64,000 bases of DNA from JBBIQV01 sp964555285 (GTDB lineage Bacteria > Nitrospirota > Nitrospiria > Nitrospirales > Nitrospiraceae): the NCBI GenBank assembly GCA_964555285.1, contig CAZKRM010000016.1, forward strand, positions 1 to 64,000, in the 5' to 3' direction. The notes beneath the pieces were generated by a model. That model saw nothing but the letters and a program-made list of their open reading frames with translations. It did no database searches and had not been told where the DNA came from. Position 1 is the stretch's first letter, and every line of letters begins with the position of its first letter. The position numbers and the translations under genes were made by a program. Shown here piece after piece: positions 17,960 to 27,009 of this stretch.

Positions 17960-19051
17960 ATGAATATCCTTTTCCGATATGTGCTCCGCGAGTACGTCAA
18001 AATTTTTTCGATGTGCTTCTCCGCCTTGATGACGATCTATGTGGTGATCGACTTCTTCGAGAAGGTGCGGCGCTTCCTCCACTACGACGCGGAACTGCTG
18101 GACGTGCTGACCTACTTTCTCCTTCGCCTGCCCGGCATCTGCTTTCAAATCGCTCCTCTGGCGATTCTCATGGCCACGCTTTTGACCCTCGGCACGCTTT
18201 CGCGAAACCACGAAATCACCGCCATGCGGAGCTGCGGCATCAGCCTCTACCGGCTGGCGTCTCCATTTCTTTTTCTGTCTCTGGTGGTGGGCCTTCTCTT
18301 GTTGGTATTCAGCGCCATCGTCATTCCGCTCTCGAATACCCGAGCCGAGCAGGTGCGCATAGCGAAGATCGAGAAAAAGGTCGAGCCCCTCTCAGTGAAA
18401 CCGGTCCAGTCCTGGGCACGGATCGGCAATCAGACGCTGATGAACATTGAGCGCATCGCCCCGGGTGGTGCGATGCTGGCCGGCCTGCGTGTCTACCGAC
18501 TGTCTTCGACCTTTCGCCTCGAGGAACTGACGGAAGCGAAGGAAGCCCGGTACACCGAGAACGGATGGCTACTGGTCGAAGGCGTGCGGCGGCGCTTCCT
18601 TCCCGACGGCGCCGTCATGGCCAGCGAGTTTCACACCCTGCCGGTTCAACTCTCACAGATCCCCGACGACTTCGCACGATGGCTCTCGGTCGATCCCGAA
18701 ACCATGACCTTGCGCGACATCCGGAGGTTCGTGGAACGGCTCGGCAGCGAGGGTGTCGGGTTCTCCCGGCTCCAGACGGACTACTACGGGCGCATCGCGT
18801 TCCCATTGGTCACGGTGATTATGACGATCGTCGGCATCGCCCTCAGCCTGCGCCGCAGCGGGGTGCGTGGAGGCAGTATGGCGATGGGAATCGGCCAAGC
18901 CCTCTTGCTCGGCTTCTGCTACTGGGTGACCCACTCGTTGGCCATCGCGTTAGGACACAGCGGCGTCCTCATGCCGGCGATCGCCGGCTGGATGGCGAAC
19001 ATGGTCTTCCTGACCTTCGGGTTCTACTTGTTTCTCAACGTTCGCTACTGA
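17960..19051 (+). CDS. lptG: LPS export permease LptG
   Basis: The second permease of the LPS exporter, 363 aa. It starts with NILFRYVLREYVKIFSMCF, has the LSRNHEITAMRSCGISLYRL coupling region near residue 80, a periplasmic domain at about 110-260 and three C-terminal TMs. The SLRRSGVRGGSMAMGIGQAL segment is a good LptG marker. It lies directly after lptF. Upstream of the following fabF there is a 122-bp gap, so the acyl-chain genes may be transcribed with it or from a separate start. Confidence 0.92.
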   Translation: MNILFRYVLREYVKIFSMCFSALMTIYVVIDFFEKVRRFLHYDAELLDVLTYFLLRLPGICFQIAPLAILMATLLTLGTLSRNHEITAMRSCGISLYRLASPFLFLSLVVGLLLLVFSAIVIPLSNTRAEQVRIAKIEKKVEPLSVKPVQSWARIGNQTLMNIERIAPGGAMLAGLRVYRLSSTFRLEELTEAKEARYTENGWLLVEGVRRRFLPDGAVMASEFHTLPVQLSQIPDDFARWLSVDPETMTLRDIRRFVERLGSEGVGFSRLQTDYYGRIAFPLVTVIMTIVGIALSLRRSGVRGGSMAMGIGQALLLGFCYWVTHSLAIALGHSGVLMPAIAGWMANMVFLTFGFYLFLNVRY

Positions 19052-19173
19052 ACAAAGGCACCCTGTCTGCCACACACCCATCGACACCGACCACACGTCA
19101 CGTTGACTGGCCCCACGCCTTCCTGTAAGAAGAGACGCATGCACGCGTACTCCCGACAGCGACCAATCCGGTT

Positions 19174-20445
19174 ATGATTTCGCGCGCCGTGGTGACCGGT
19201 CTCGGTGTCGTGTCCCCGATTGGAATCGGGGTCGGCTCGTTCTGGAAAGCGGCCCTTGCAGGGCAATCCGGCATCTCCGCCCTGCGCCCGTTCGACCCGT
19301 TCCCTCTTGACACCTACCGCTCCCGCGTCGCAGGGCACATTCACAATTTCAATCCGGACGAGTTCTTGGACTCCGGCCAGTGGGAACGCGTCGATCGTTA
19401 CGCACAGTTTGCGCTGGTCGCCGCCAAAGAAGCGCTCGCTGACGCAGGGCTTCGCATGGAATGCGAGTCTCCTGAACGAGTCGGCGTGATCGTCGGGGCC
19501 GGGATGGGAGGCATGGTCATGGGGGAACGGGAAATCACGCAACTCTATCGCCGGCAGAAGCCTCAGCGTGTGCACCCCAATTTCATCCCGACGATCACGT
19601 TGAATTCCGCCTCGGGCATTGTGGCGATAGCCTGCGGCGCGAAGGGGCCGAACCTCACCATTTCGACCGCCTGCTCCTCCAGCGCCCACGCGATCGGTCA
19701 AGGACTGGCCTGCATCAGGGCCGGACAAGCCGATGTCGTCATCGTCGTCGGCGCCGATGCCAGCATCACACCGCTGGTGTTCGCGGGATTCTGCTCGCTC
19801 CGTGCGCTCTCCACCGGATTCAATGACACGCCGTCCCGTGCCTCACGGCCGTTCGACCGCGCGAGGGACGGCTTCGTCATGGGCGAGGGTGCCGGTGCGC
19901 TCATTCTGGAATCGTGGCCCCATGCGCGGCGACGGAAGGCCCGCACGTATGCCGAAGTCGCCGGCTATGCCGCGACCAGCGAGGCGTACCACCTCGTCAT
20001 TCCCCGGGAAGACGGCTCCGACGTCGCGCGGACGATCCACCTGGCTTTGAAGGATGCCGGAGTCCGCCCCTCCCAGGTCGATTACGTCAATGCCCATGCG
20101 ACCGCGACCCAGATCGGCGATGCCGTGGAAGTGCGCGCATTGCGACAAGTCTTTCATGCCCGCGCAGAGAGGCTGGCCATCTCCGCGACGAAGTCGCTGA
20201 TCGGGCACACGCTCGGAGCTGCAGGAGCCATTGGAGGCGTCGTGACCGCGATGGCGATTCGGACCGGGGACATTCACCCCACCATCAACTATGACGATCC
20301 GGATCCGGCCTGTGCGCTTCGTGGGATCTCCAACACCGTTCAGGAACGATCCGTGAACGTCGGATTGGTCAATGCGTTCGGCTTTGGGAGCAATAACGCG
20401 ACGGTCGTCTTCAAGAAAGTCCGGTCGACGTGGCAGGAGGGATGA
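19174..20445 (+). CDS. fabF: 3-oxoacyl-[acyl-carrier-protein] synthase II
   Basis: Condensing enzyme that elongates acyl-ACP with malonyl-ACP. The 423-aa protein has the C-H-H triad: Cys at about 167 in STACSSSAHAIGQG, His in VNAHATATQIGD and His in KSLIGHTLGAAGA, plus the FGFGSNNATVVF tail. It is the normal length for KAS II. It lies between lptG and an acyl-carrier gene that overlaps its stop, followed by lpxD. A dedicated KAS/ACP pair for making the hydroxyacyl chains of lipid A is therefore plausible, although it could be the general fabF. Confidence 0.9.
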   Translation: MISRAVVTGLGVVSPIGIGVGSFWKAALAGQSGISALRPFDPFPLDTYRSRVAGHIHNFNPDEFLDSGQWERVDRYAQFALVAAKEALADAGLRMECESPERVGVIVGAGMGGMVMGEREITQLYRRQKPQRVHPNFIPTITLNSASGIVAIACGAKGPNLTISTACSSSAHAIGQGLACIRAGQADVVIVVGADASITPLVFAGFCSLRALSTGFNDTPSRASRPFDRARDGFVMGEGAGALILESWPHARRRKARTYAEVAGYAATSEAYHLVIPREDGSDVARTIHLALKDAGVRPSQVDYVNAHATATQIGDAVEVRALRQVFHARAERLAISATKSLIGHTLGAAGAIGGVVTAMAIRTGDIHPTINYDDPDPACALRGISNTVQERSVNVGLVNAFGFGSNNATVVFKKVRSTWQEG

Positions 20446-20768
20446 TGGGAGCCGAGGCCGAAATTTCCAGTCGGATCGTGGCTGCGCTGGCGGAACACCT
20501 GAAGCGCAACACCCGTGCGATCAAACCAACCGATCGGTTGCGGGACGACTTAGGATTGGACTCGATGGCGACCATCGAACTGCTGTACAAAATCGAAGAA
20601 GCCTTCGACCTCCAGATTCCAGACCGGGACCTGCCCGGTCTCAGAACGGTGGAAGACGTCGTCCAGTATGTCCAACAGACGATGCCCCCGGTGGTACGAC
20701 CATCGCCACATCGCGCCACAGCATCGCGCCAGAGCGGTACGCGCAAGAATCCCTCATCGAGGTCGTAA
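20442..20768 (+). CDS. Acyl carrier protein with a basic C-terminal extension
   Basis: The ACP core covers about residues 5-80, with the phosphopantetheine serine in DDLGLDSMATIELLYKIEE. After VVQYVQQTMP the frame runs on for about 25 residues rich in Arg, Ser and His (PHRATASRQSGTRKNPSSRS), absent from normal ACPs of about 78 aa. The ATG overlaps the fabF stop (GATGATGG) directly behind AGGAGG; a second ATG is 3 nt later. Its stop overlaps the lpxD start (TAATG), so translation of fabF, acp and lpxD is chained. Probably it supplies acyl chains for the lipid A step of LpxD. Confidence 0.85.
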   Translation: MMGAEAEISSRIVAALAEHLKRNTRAIKPTDRLRDDLGLDSMATIELLYKIEEAFDLQIPDRDLPGLRTVEDVVQYVQQTMPPVVRPSPHRATASRQSGTRKNPSSRS

Positions 20769-21838
20769 TGGCACGGTCTGTTTCCATCGCATTGACACAG
20801 GTTGCAGAACTGGTCGGTGGGGAACTGCATGGTGCGGCAGACACCAGGATTTCCGGTGTCTCAAGTTTAGAGTTGGCTGGTCAGGGAGATCTCTCCTATG
20901 TGGCCTCCGATCGGTTTCTCAATGCCGCTTTAACGTCGCGTGCCGGCGCGCTTGTTGTCGGCCACCCTATTGAGACGCTCAAAACGCCGCAACTGGTGGT
21001 CGCAAATCCAGCCTATAGTTTCGCGCTCATCGCCCAGCGGTTCTTCACCGCTCCATACGTGCCTCGCGGCATTGCCGCAGAGGTCATTCGAGGGGAACAC
21101 GTCCAGATCGGTCCAGATGTCTCCATCTGGCCCTTTGTCACCCTGGGAAATGGATCTCGAATCGGCGCACGGGTGACGCTCTATCCCGGTGTCTTTATCG
21201 GCGCGGATTCGGTCATCGGCGACGATTCTATCCTCTACCCGAACGTAGTCGTGCGAGAGGACTGTACGGTAGGCGCCCGCGTGATCATCCATAGCGGCAC
21301 CGTGATCGGCAGCGACGGCTTCGGCTATGTGCAACACCAGGGCCGCCATCAGAAAATTCCTCAATTGGGAGGAGTGACCATCGAGGACGATGTCGAATTG
21401 GGTGCCAACGTGACGGTCGATCGCGCCACGTTCGGCCAGACCCTCATTCATCGAGGATCGAAGATCGATAATCTCGTCCAGGTCGCACACAACGTGGTGG
21501 TCGGAGAAGACAATATTCTCGTCGCCCAGGTGGGTATCGCCGGCAGTACGACCCTGGGACACCACGTTATTGTAGGGGGGCAGGCCGGTCTGTCGGATCA
21601 TATTCAGGTCGGCGACCAGGCGATGATCGCGGCCCGATCAGGCGTCGCCCGCAACGTGGAACCCGAACAAGTCGTCTCAGGCACTCCCGCGATGCCGCAT
21701 GTCGAGTGGCTTCGACTGCAACCTCTCATCGCCCGTTTGCCTGAGTTTCGGCGACATTTGCGAGAGCTCGAAGATCGGCTGCAGGCCCTGGAATCAAGCT
21801 CGAAACCGAAGTCCAAGAACACGACACGCAGCCGCTGA
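20768..21838 (+). CDS. lpxD: UDP-3-O-acylglucosamine N-acyltransferase LpxD
   Basis: Lipid A biosynthesis: transfers a 3-hydroxyacyl chain from ACP to the amino group of UDP-3-O-acyl-GlcN. The 356-aa protein has the uridine-binding N-terminal domain (residues 1-100, SVISLEL-like GVSSLELAGQGDLSYV) and a left-handed beta-helix of hexapeptide repeats. The catalytic His is in QVAHNVVVGE, and IGSDGFGYV lies near residue 180. The C-terminal helix LPEFRRHLRELEDRLQALE is typical. The ATG at 20768 overlaps the acp stop; the longer open frame upstream is acp in another phase. Confidence 0.93.
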   Translation: MARSVSIALTQVAELVGGELHGAADTRISGVSSLELAGQGDLSYVASDRFLNAALTSRAGALVVGHPIETLKTPQLVVANPAYSFALIAQRFFTAPYVPRGIAAEVIRGEHVQIGPDVSIWPFVTLGNGSRIGARVTLYPGVFIGADSVIGDDSILYPNVVVREDCTVGARVIIHSGTVIGSDGFGYVQHQGRHQKIPQLGGVTIEDDVELGANVTVDRATFGQTLIHRGSKIDNLVQVAHNVVVGEDNILVAQVGIAGSTTLGHHVIVGGQAGLSDHIQVGDQAMIAARSGVARNVEPEQVVSGTPAMPHVEWLRLQPLIARLPEFRRHLRELEDRLQALESSSKPKSKNTTRSR

Positions 21839-21849
21839 CCCTGTTCCCC

Positions 21850-22389
21850 TTACGCGCTTCCCACGCCGACCGGCAAGACTCCACGCCAGAAGAATAACTT
21901 CGCCCAAAAGAATCCTGCCCAGGGCATCAGGTACGCCGCCACGTAATAGACGTGGCCGTACATTGAACTGAAGGCCGAGGCGGTGAGAATCGTGAGGCCG
22001 CCCACCAGATAGGCCAAGGGAACCCATTGTCGCCCTGGGTGGAGTGTCGATGTGTCCGGCCCTGCGTGTTTAGAACGAGAGCGACTCCCCTGAGCGCTCC
22101 TCTTCATTCGTGAGGCGAAGTGATCGGGATACTTCTGTAACAGGTAGCGTTGATACCGGGTCTGAAGCCATCCCACGATGCCCCCGAGCACCAGCAGAGC
22201 CATGCTTTCGAAGAACGTGTCCGCCGTATACGTATCGGTTGCCATCATCTGATATGCCAAAGAGGCCGTGCCTGAGATCAGGAAGATCAACCCCAGAAGG
22301 CCGGAAGGAAACAGAATGTAAGTTTTGACATACTCCCGTGCCCTCTCAACATTTCCTTCGATCCGCTTGACGGTCACTAATTTTGGCAT
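21850..22389 (-). CDS. Membrane protein of unknown function
   Basis: A 179-aa protein with about four hydrophobic segments: TYILFPSGLLGLIFLISGTA (about residues 24-43), FFESMALLVLGGIVGWLQT (about 60-78), WVPLAYLVGGLTILTASAFS (about 123-142) and VYYVAAYLMPWAGFFWAKLFF (about 148-168). A basic cytoplasmic loop (RMKRSAQGSRSRSKHAG) lies between the second and third. I do not recognise a family. It is convergent with lpxD, with only 11 bp between the stops. A candidate promoter lies upstream (22452-22480). Confidence 0.65.
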   Translation of the reverse strand: MPKLVTVKRIEGNVERAREYVKTYILFPSGLLGLIFLISGTASLAYQMMATDTYTADTFFESMALLVLGGIVGWLQTRYQRYLLQKYPDHFASRMKRSAQGSRSRSKHAGPDTSTLHPGRQWVPLAYLVGGLTILTASAFSSMYGHVYYVAAYLMPWAGFFWAKLFFWRGVLPVGVGSA

Positions 22390-22951
22390 TGGATGTCCTC
22401 GACAACTGCCTGGCCGGGAGGCCTTTGCTGTATCACGCGATTAGAGTCGCAATTATACCGTCTGCCAGGAAGGGTTGGAATATGATGGGACCCCATCGCC
22501 TAGACATGATGAGTCCTGTGAGCTGGGCATCGAGTACGGTGGCCGTGCACGTGCATATTCACAAGCATGGATCGGTGGATTCGCGATCGCAAACTCGAAC
22601 GTCCGCCTCTCAGGCGCACCTCGTCATCGTGGGATCGATTTCTGCTTGAATCGGCAACTGAAATGGCAATGCGAACCAGGCAAACCGGCTTGCAGCAACG
22701 GCTGTAGGAGAATCAGACCGTCGTCCCCGCATCAACATGTACCGGTTGCACGGTGCTCTTCATCATACGGTTGGGCGGTGTTCACACCTTTTGTGGACCG
22801 GTTGTGAGTAACCCTGTGGAATAAGCCACGATCTGATGGCTGCGGGCAGCTGCCTGCAACATGCCCAAGATTTAGGCTGTGAAAGGCGAGTGGTTTCAAT
22901 TGGATAGATGAGTCGGTGGCACCGGTTGGAGTCGAAGGATGGAGGTGCCCG
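22390..22951. other. 562-bp gap, no gene recognised
   Basis: Only short frames without ribosome-binding sites. On the minus strand TTCCAA (22480-22475), 17 bp, TATAAT (22457-22452) is a candidate promoter for the downstream membrane protein gene at 22389. Nothing else was recognised. Confidence 0.5.
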
Positions 22952-25048
22952 TCAGGCTGGAAGAATGTCGTCGATGGCGGCCCGTTCGATTCGCCCCACA
23001 TCGACCCATTGCTCGGTCATTGGAATCAGCGCCCCGATGCGTAATTCGACAGCTTCGAGCCGCTTGATTGCCGTCGCCGTCTTACGGTAGGCAGCGACCG
23101 TCATGAAGGCCCGGAGCCCGTCCAAGAACAGCACGATCGTCGACGCATTCACGGCTTTCGCAACGTCGTAGAGCACGTCGACTTCTCTTAGGACCGGCAT
23201 GAGCCGTTCTTCCGACAGCCCGGACACGTCCGACTTGGACCGTAAGACCGAGAGTCCGCGCAGGATGGCGGGAACGCGCATGTCAACTTCGTCTAAAAGC
23301 CGTTGATCCAGTCCGTCGAGCTCCTTCAGGATCCGCTCGATCGTGTGGACGTCCACGACCCCACCACCCTGCTTGATCTCGTATTCCGCCCGCTGGATAA
23401 CCGCCTGCAAGACATCGCGGGCCGGCTCGATGGAGCGTACCCGAGCAAGCTGGAGCGCCCGCAAGGACTCCAGGATGGGAGACCTCCTCGACACCCCACC
23501 CCATTGTTCTTTGTGCCATGCCGTTGTCTCAGGTGACGATTCGTCCACTTGCTGCGGCCGTTCACTGTGCGAGGGTGGCTCAGTACACGTGTCTTGTCCG
23601 GCTTTCGAGAGGGTGCGCTGGATGGCTTTGGTGGACAGCCCTTCGACCGCTGCGGCGATGCGTTCGAGCCCTGTTTCCAGAGATGAAAGTTGCGTTCCTT
23701 CCGGAACGGAGCCCTGAGCTCCGGCTGCCTGGAGGATAGGGACGAGGCTGACGGCCATTTCTTCAAGCGCAGGTAACTGCACCGTGGCTGCGGAGCGTCC
23801 CAGGTTCGTGATGCCATGGAGAATGATATCCACAAGCTTCGACTGGACATGAGGCGGAGGCGTGTCTGCCAGTTTTCGTAGGGCCCGCTGAATCTGTCCC
23901 AACCATTCTCGCGCTTCCAAGGCAAAGAGGCCTACGACTTCTTTTTGAAATTCCGGATCGGTACCGGAAGGATCCGCGATGGACGTTGCGGCTCTTGAAT
24001 TCCCCGCGTGGCCATTGAGGTCACCCCCCTTCGATTTTGCTTCCACCATATGCTGAATAGCGGACGCAATGGAATCCAAACTCTCGAGCAGCACGGAGAA
24101 CTGGTTCGAAGTGGCCACTGCCCGGCGTTGCTTGGTGCCGTGGGTCTCGCTTGGACGTGAAAAGGTGACGCGTTCTACTGCCGGAGCATCGAGGGTTTCA
24201 AGAACGGAAACCAGGGGCGCGAGACTCAGGTCCACGAATCGGCTCATGCCGGACGGTTGAGGCCCGCAGGACGCGTCCAGCCGCACGGTCGGTCGGAGCG
24301 GATAATGAGGATTCACACGCGTGACCACACCTGTTTCTCCGGTGGTCAACCGGACGGTCGTCCCGAGCGGATAGACGGATAGTTGCCCGACAAGGGCTTT
24401 GATCACTTCACGCGGGAACGCCGTCCGCTCGGCGACGACGAGTTCATGGACCGCCTCGTGCGGCAAGAGCCGCCTGCGATAAGGACGAGGACCGATGAGC
24501 GCATCGAACACATCGACCACCCCGATGATTTGGGCGATCTCGGCAATCTGCCCCCCCTTCAACCGGTGAGGATAGCCCTGGCCGGTCCATCGTTCATGGG
24601 CCTGCAGAATGACGGGCGCAAGCCACCGGTAGGTGTCGCCGGCCTGCTCAATGATGCGGCAGCCGAGTTCGGGATGGCGCTCGACCAATGCTCGCTCGTC
24701 CGGCGTCAATCGGGAAGCCTTCGTCAAGAGGGGCTGGGGAATGGCGAAGATGCCGATATCGTGAACCAGCCCTGCCAGAGCCAAGCGTTCCAATTCTTGG
24801 CCGTAGTATCCCAACCCCAAGCCGACTTTCGTGGCCAGGATGCCGACGTTGACCAGGTTCGTAATCAGGGGCGATCCGGATGCGTTGGAGAGTGCTTCCA
24901 CGACCAATCTGTCGGTCTGCTGCAGAGAGCGCACAATGTCCTCTGCCAACCGAGCCGGCCCGGTCAATTCCACGGCCCGCTGTTCCTGAACGGCTGTCGC
25001 GGTGCGCGTGAGTTCTTCTTGCGCTTGGTGGTACCAGTGTTCGTTCAC
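22952..25048 (-). CDS. Divergent HD-GYP protein fused to a pseudo-Hpt region
   Basis: A 698-aa protein. Residues about 60-215 are an HD-GYP-like domain: HDIGIFAIP (96-104), HPELG near 125, QAHERWTGQGYP (149-160) and VVDVFDAL. The lysine of HDIGK is Ile, and the first His of the usual HHE is Ala. Catalysis of cyclic-di-GMP hydrolysis is therefore doubtful. A PilZ-like small-domain stretch (GTTVRLTTGETGVVTRV) follows. Residues about 385-460 resemble an Hpt domain, but the phosphorylated His position in the AHTLKGSA-type motif is Thr (ITNLGRSAATVQLP). The C-terminal 150 residues are shared with the protein at 26050-27009. It is the last gene of the chemosensory cluster. Confidence 0.8.
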   Translation of the reverse strand: MNEHWYHQAQEELTRTATAVQEQRAVELTGPARLAEDIVRSLQQTDRLVVEALSNASGSPLITNLVNVGILATKVGLGLGYYGQELERLALAGLVHDIGIFAIPQPLLTKASRLTPDERALVERHPELGCRIIEQAGDTYRWLAPVILQAHERWTGQGYPHRLKGGQIAEIAQIIGVVDVFDALIGPRPYRRRLLPHEAVHELVVAERTAFPREVIKALVGQLSVYPLGTTVRLTTGETGVVTRVNPHYPLRPTVRLDASCGPQPSGMSRFVDLSLAPLVSVLETLDAPAVERVTFSRPSETHGTKQRRAVATSNQFSVLLESLDSIASAIQHMVEAKSKGGDLNGHAGNSRAATSIADPSGTDPEFQKEVVGLFALEAREWLGQIQRALRKLADTPPPHVQSKLVDIILHGITNLGRSAATVQLPALEEMAVSLVPILQAAGAQGSVPEGTQLSSLETGLERIAAAVEGLSTKAIQRTLSKAGQDTCTEPPSHSERPQQVDESSPETTAWHKEQWGGVSRRSPILESLRALQLARVRSIEPARDVLQAVIQRAEYEIKQGGGVVDVHTIERILKELDGLDQRLLDEVDMRVPAILRGLSVLRSKSDVSGLSEERLMPVLREVDVLYDVAKAVNASTIVLFLDGLRAFMTVAAYRKTATAIKRLEAVELRIGALIPMTEQWVDVGRIERAAIDDILPA

Positions 25049-25127
25049 GTCCAGATACTCACCGGTCGATCTGCCTGAGCCCTTGGCCGAGATCGGTTCT
25101 TAGCTCGGCCGGTTCCTTGAGCGTTCG

Positions 25128-25922
25128 TTACATCGCCTGACCGGCTTGTTCCACAAGCGGCGCACCGATACAGATCGCTTTTTCATCGTACCCGAGCAGT
25201 AAGCAGAGATCGCACAATGAATTGATCAGCCGGCAGACGCCCCGGCTTCGTTTGAATACCAGCCGGCACGCATCCTTCGAGAACACTTCACGCGTGCAAC
25301 CGGCGGCCTTCATGCGTGCCGCAATATACTCTCTGGTTTCCTCGGCGGTAAATGGCTCCAGATGAGAGCGAATGGCGATCCGTTGATTGAGTTGCGCAAT
25401 GCCCTCGACCCGGCTCTTGAGCTCCGGCTGTCCCATCAGCACCAGGGTCAGCAGAAAACGATGGTTCAGTTGGAAATTGCACAAGAGACGCAGGTCCTCG
25501 AACACCCGGTCATCCTCAATGGCCTGCGCTTCATCGACCACCAGTACCGAATCCAGCCCTTTGCGCTGGTTGGCCAAGAGGCGATCGTTCAAGCGATGCA
25601 GGACGTCCGCCTTGGATCCCTGGCTGTCGAGACCGAACTGATACAGAATCTCCGCCAGAAATTCGGGGCCCGGCAATGCCGGATTGGCGACGAGCGCCAC
25701 ATCGTACTTCGAGCGAGGCAAATTGAGGATCAGCGCACGACTCAAGAGCGTCTTACCGCACCCGATCTTCCCCGTCAGCATCACGGCCCCTTTACGGGCC
25801 TGGATCCCATAGAGCAACCGCTGCCTGGCCGTTTCGTGTTTTGCGGAAGGGAAGTAGTAGCGAGGATCCGGGACGTTATCGAAGGGGGGAGCCGTGAGCC
25901 CCCAGTGGTCCTCATAATGCAT
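25128..25922 (-). CDS. ExeA/GspA-like AAA ATPase
   Basis: A 264-aa ATPase of the ExeA/TniB-like family. It starts with the family signature YEDHWGLTAPPFDNVPDPRY, has Walker A LTGKIGCGKTLLSRAL near residue 50, Walker B SVLVVDEAQAIED near 125 and a sensor region VLMGQPELKSRV. ExeA works with peptidoglycan-binding partners to assemble type II secretins; shorter members without a membrane anchor, like this one, are found in many contexts. Here it lies inside a chemosensory operon, between the pseudo-Hpt protein and the HD-GYP protein. There is no TM segment or peptidoglycan-binding domain. Confidence 0.82.
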   Translation of the reverse strand: MHYEDHWGLTAPPFDNVPDPRYYFPSAKHETARQRLLYGIQARKGAVMLTGKIGCGKTLLSRALILNLPRSKYDVALVANPALPGPEFLAEILYQFGLDSQGSKADVLHRLNDRLLANQRKGLDSVLVVDEAQAIEDDRVFEDLRLLCNFQLNHRFLLTLVLMGQPELKSRVEGIAQLNQRIAIRSHLEPFTAEETREYIAARMKAAGCTREVFSKDACRLVFKRSRGVCRLINSLCDLCLLLGYDEKAICIGAPLVEQAGQAM

Positions 25923-26049
25923 GCCGTTTCCGCAACCCTTCTTGAAGATGAGTGTCGTACAAGACTTAGTCCGCTCCGAGACGGCAAGTCAAGAATCGCA
26001 CCGATCCGGGTCGGCATGTCGCCGACCCGAACAGTGGCTCGGTGGCGAA

Positions 26050-27009
26050 TCAGGCGGGCAAGAGTTTGCCGATTGCTTCGAGTTCCATTCGTCCGACCTG
26101 GACCCATGCCTGCGCCATGGCGGGCACGCCGGTGAGCCGGAACTCCACCGCCTCGATGGTCTTCGACGCCGGCGTGAGGCGACGTTGCAGCACGATCGTC
26201 AAAAAACTCCGCAATCCGTTCAGAAATGCCATGACCGGCGCCGCGTGTACCGTCTGGGCGGCCGCCTGCAACGCACTCACCTCACGAAGGGTCGTGTCAA
26301 ACTCACCGGCTGAGAGTCCGGCGCCCTGCGCCATGCCTTTCAGGCGAGCCAACCCGCGAGCGATCGCAGGGAGCCGTTGCTCGACGTCCGACAGAAACGC
26401 CTCATCCGCGTCGGCCACCCCTTCGAGCAACGCTTCCACCGACTGGCGGTCCATGTGACCGAGGCCGTGCTGTGTATCTTGTTCGATCCGTTGGAAGATC
26501 GCCTGTGCGAGATGTCGGCACGATTCCACCGTCTGCGTTTTCGCCGCGTGCAGGTTCCGAAGTTGTTCGAGAAAGGAGTCGAGCTGAATTTCTCCAGGAG
26601 ATGGGCCGAACGAGAAGTCGACCGACCAGCCGGTGGCGTCGGCGAGCGCGGTGGCGATGTAGTCGAAGTGTTTCCGCAGCGATGAAAAATCCTCGCGCGT
26701 GGGAGCCGACACCGGATCCCGGATGCCCTCGATAAACGGCAGAAGGGCATAGGTCGCGCGCTCAACTTCGGGGAGGTTGACCGTCGCCGCAGAACCACCG
26801 AGATTGGTCAACCCTTGTGTAATCGTCTTGATGAGCGATACGTGGCGGTCAGCGTCGGGCTGCGCCATCAATTCCTGGAGCGCCTGATGAATCTGCCCCA
26901 GCCATTCCCTCGCTTCTTGGGCAAAGAGTTCGAGAATTTCTTTCTGGAAGTCGTCGTCGGCGTCCGGGGGAGATACCATCTCTGCTGTCCTGTCAGGGTT
27001 ACCCGACAT
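26050..27009 (-). CDS. Pseudo-Hpt domain protein, paralogue of the HD-GYP protein C-terminus
   Basis: A 319-aa protein. Residues about 15-95 follow the Hpt helical pattern (FQKEILELFAQEAREWLGQI, then TQGLTNLGGSAATVNLPEVE), but where Hpt domains carry AHTLKGSA the phospho-accepting His is Thr. The C-terminus (FLNGLRSFLTIVLQRR, then TIEAVEFRL, then AWVQVGRMELEAIGKLLPA) closely parallels the end of the HD-GYP protein at 22952-25048. The ATG overlaps the stop of the REC-coiled-coil gene by 11 bp. Lacking the histidine, it probably acts as a docking or sink-free partner rather than a phosphotransfer protein. Confidence 0.78.
   Translation of the reverse strand: MSGNPDRTAEMVSPPDADDDFQKEILELFAQEAREWLGQIHQALQELMAQPDADRHVSLIKTITQGLTNLGGSAATVNLPEVERATYALLPFIEGIRDPVSAPTREDFSSLRKHFDYIATALADATGWSVDFSFGPSPGEIQLDSFLEQLRNLHAAKTQTVESCRHLAQAIFQRIEQDTQHGLGHMDRQSVEALLEGVADADEAFLSDVEQRLPAIARGLARLKGMAQGAGLSAGEFDTTLREVSALQAAAQTVHAAPVMAFLNGLRSFLTIVLQRRLTPASKTIEAVEFRLTGVPAMAQAWVQVGRMELEAIGKLLPA

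Noticed and set aside
20372..20767. N-terminal extension of lpxD
   Set aside because: This stretch is the acp gene read in another phase; the LpxD family begins at the ATG at 20768.
22390..22951. Small RNA in the 562-bp gap
   Set aside because: No stable hairpin-plus-T-run or known RNA motif could be recognised by eye.
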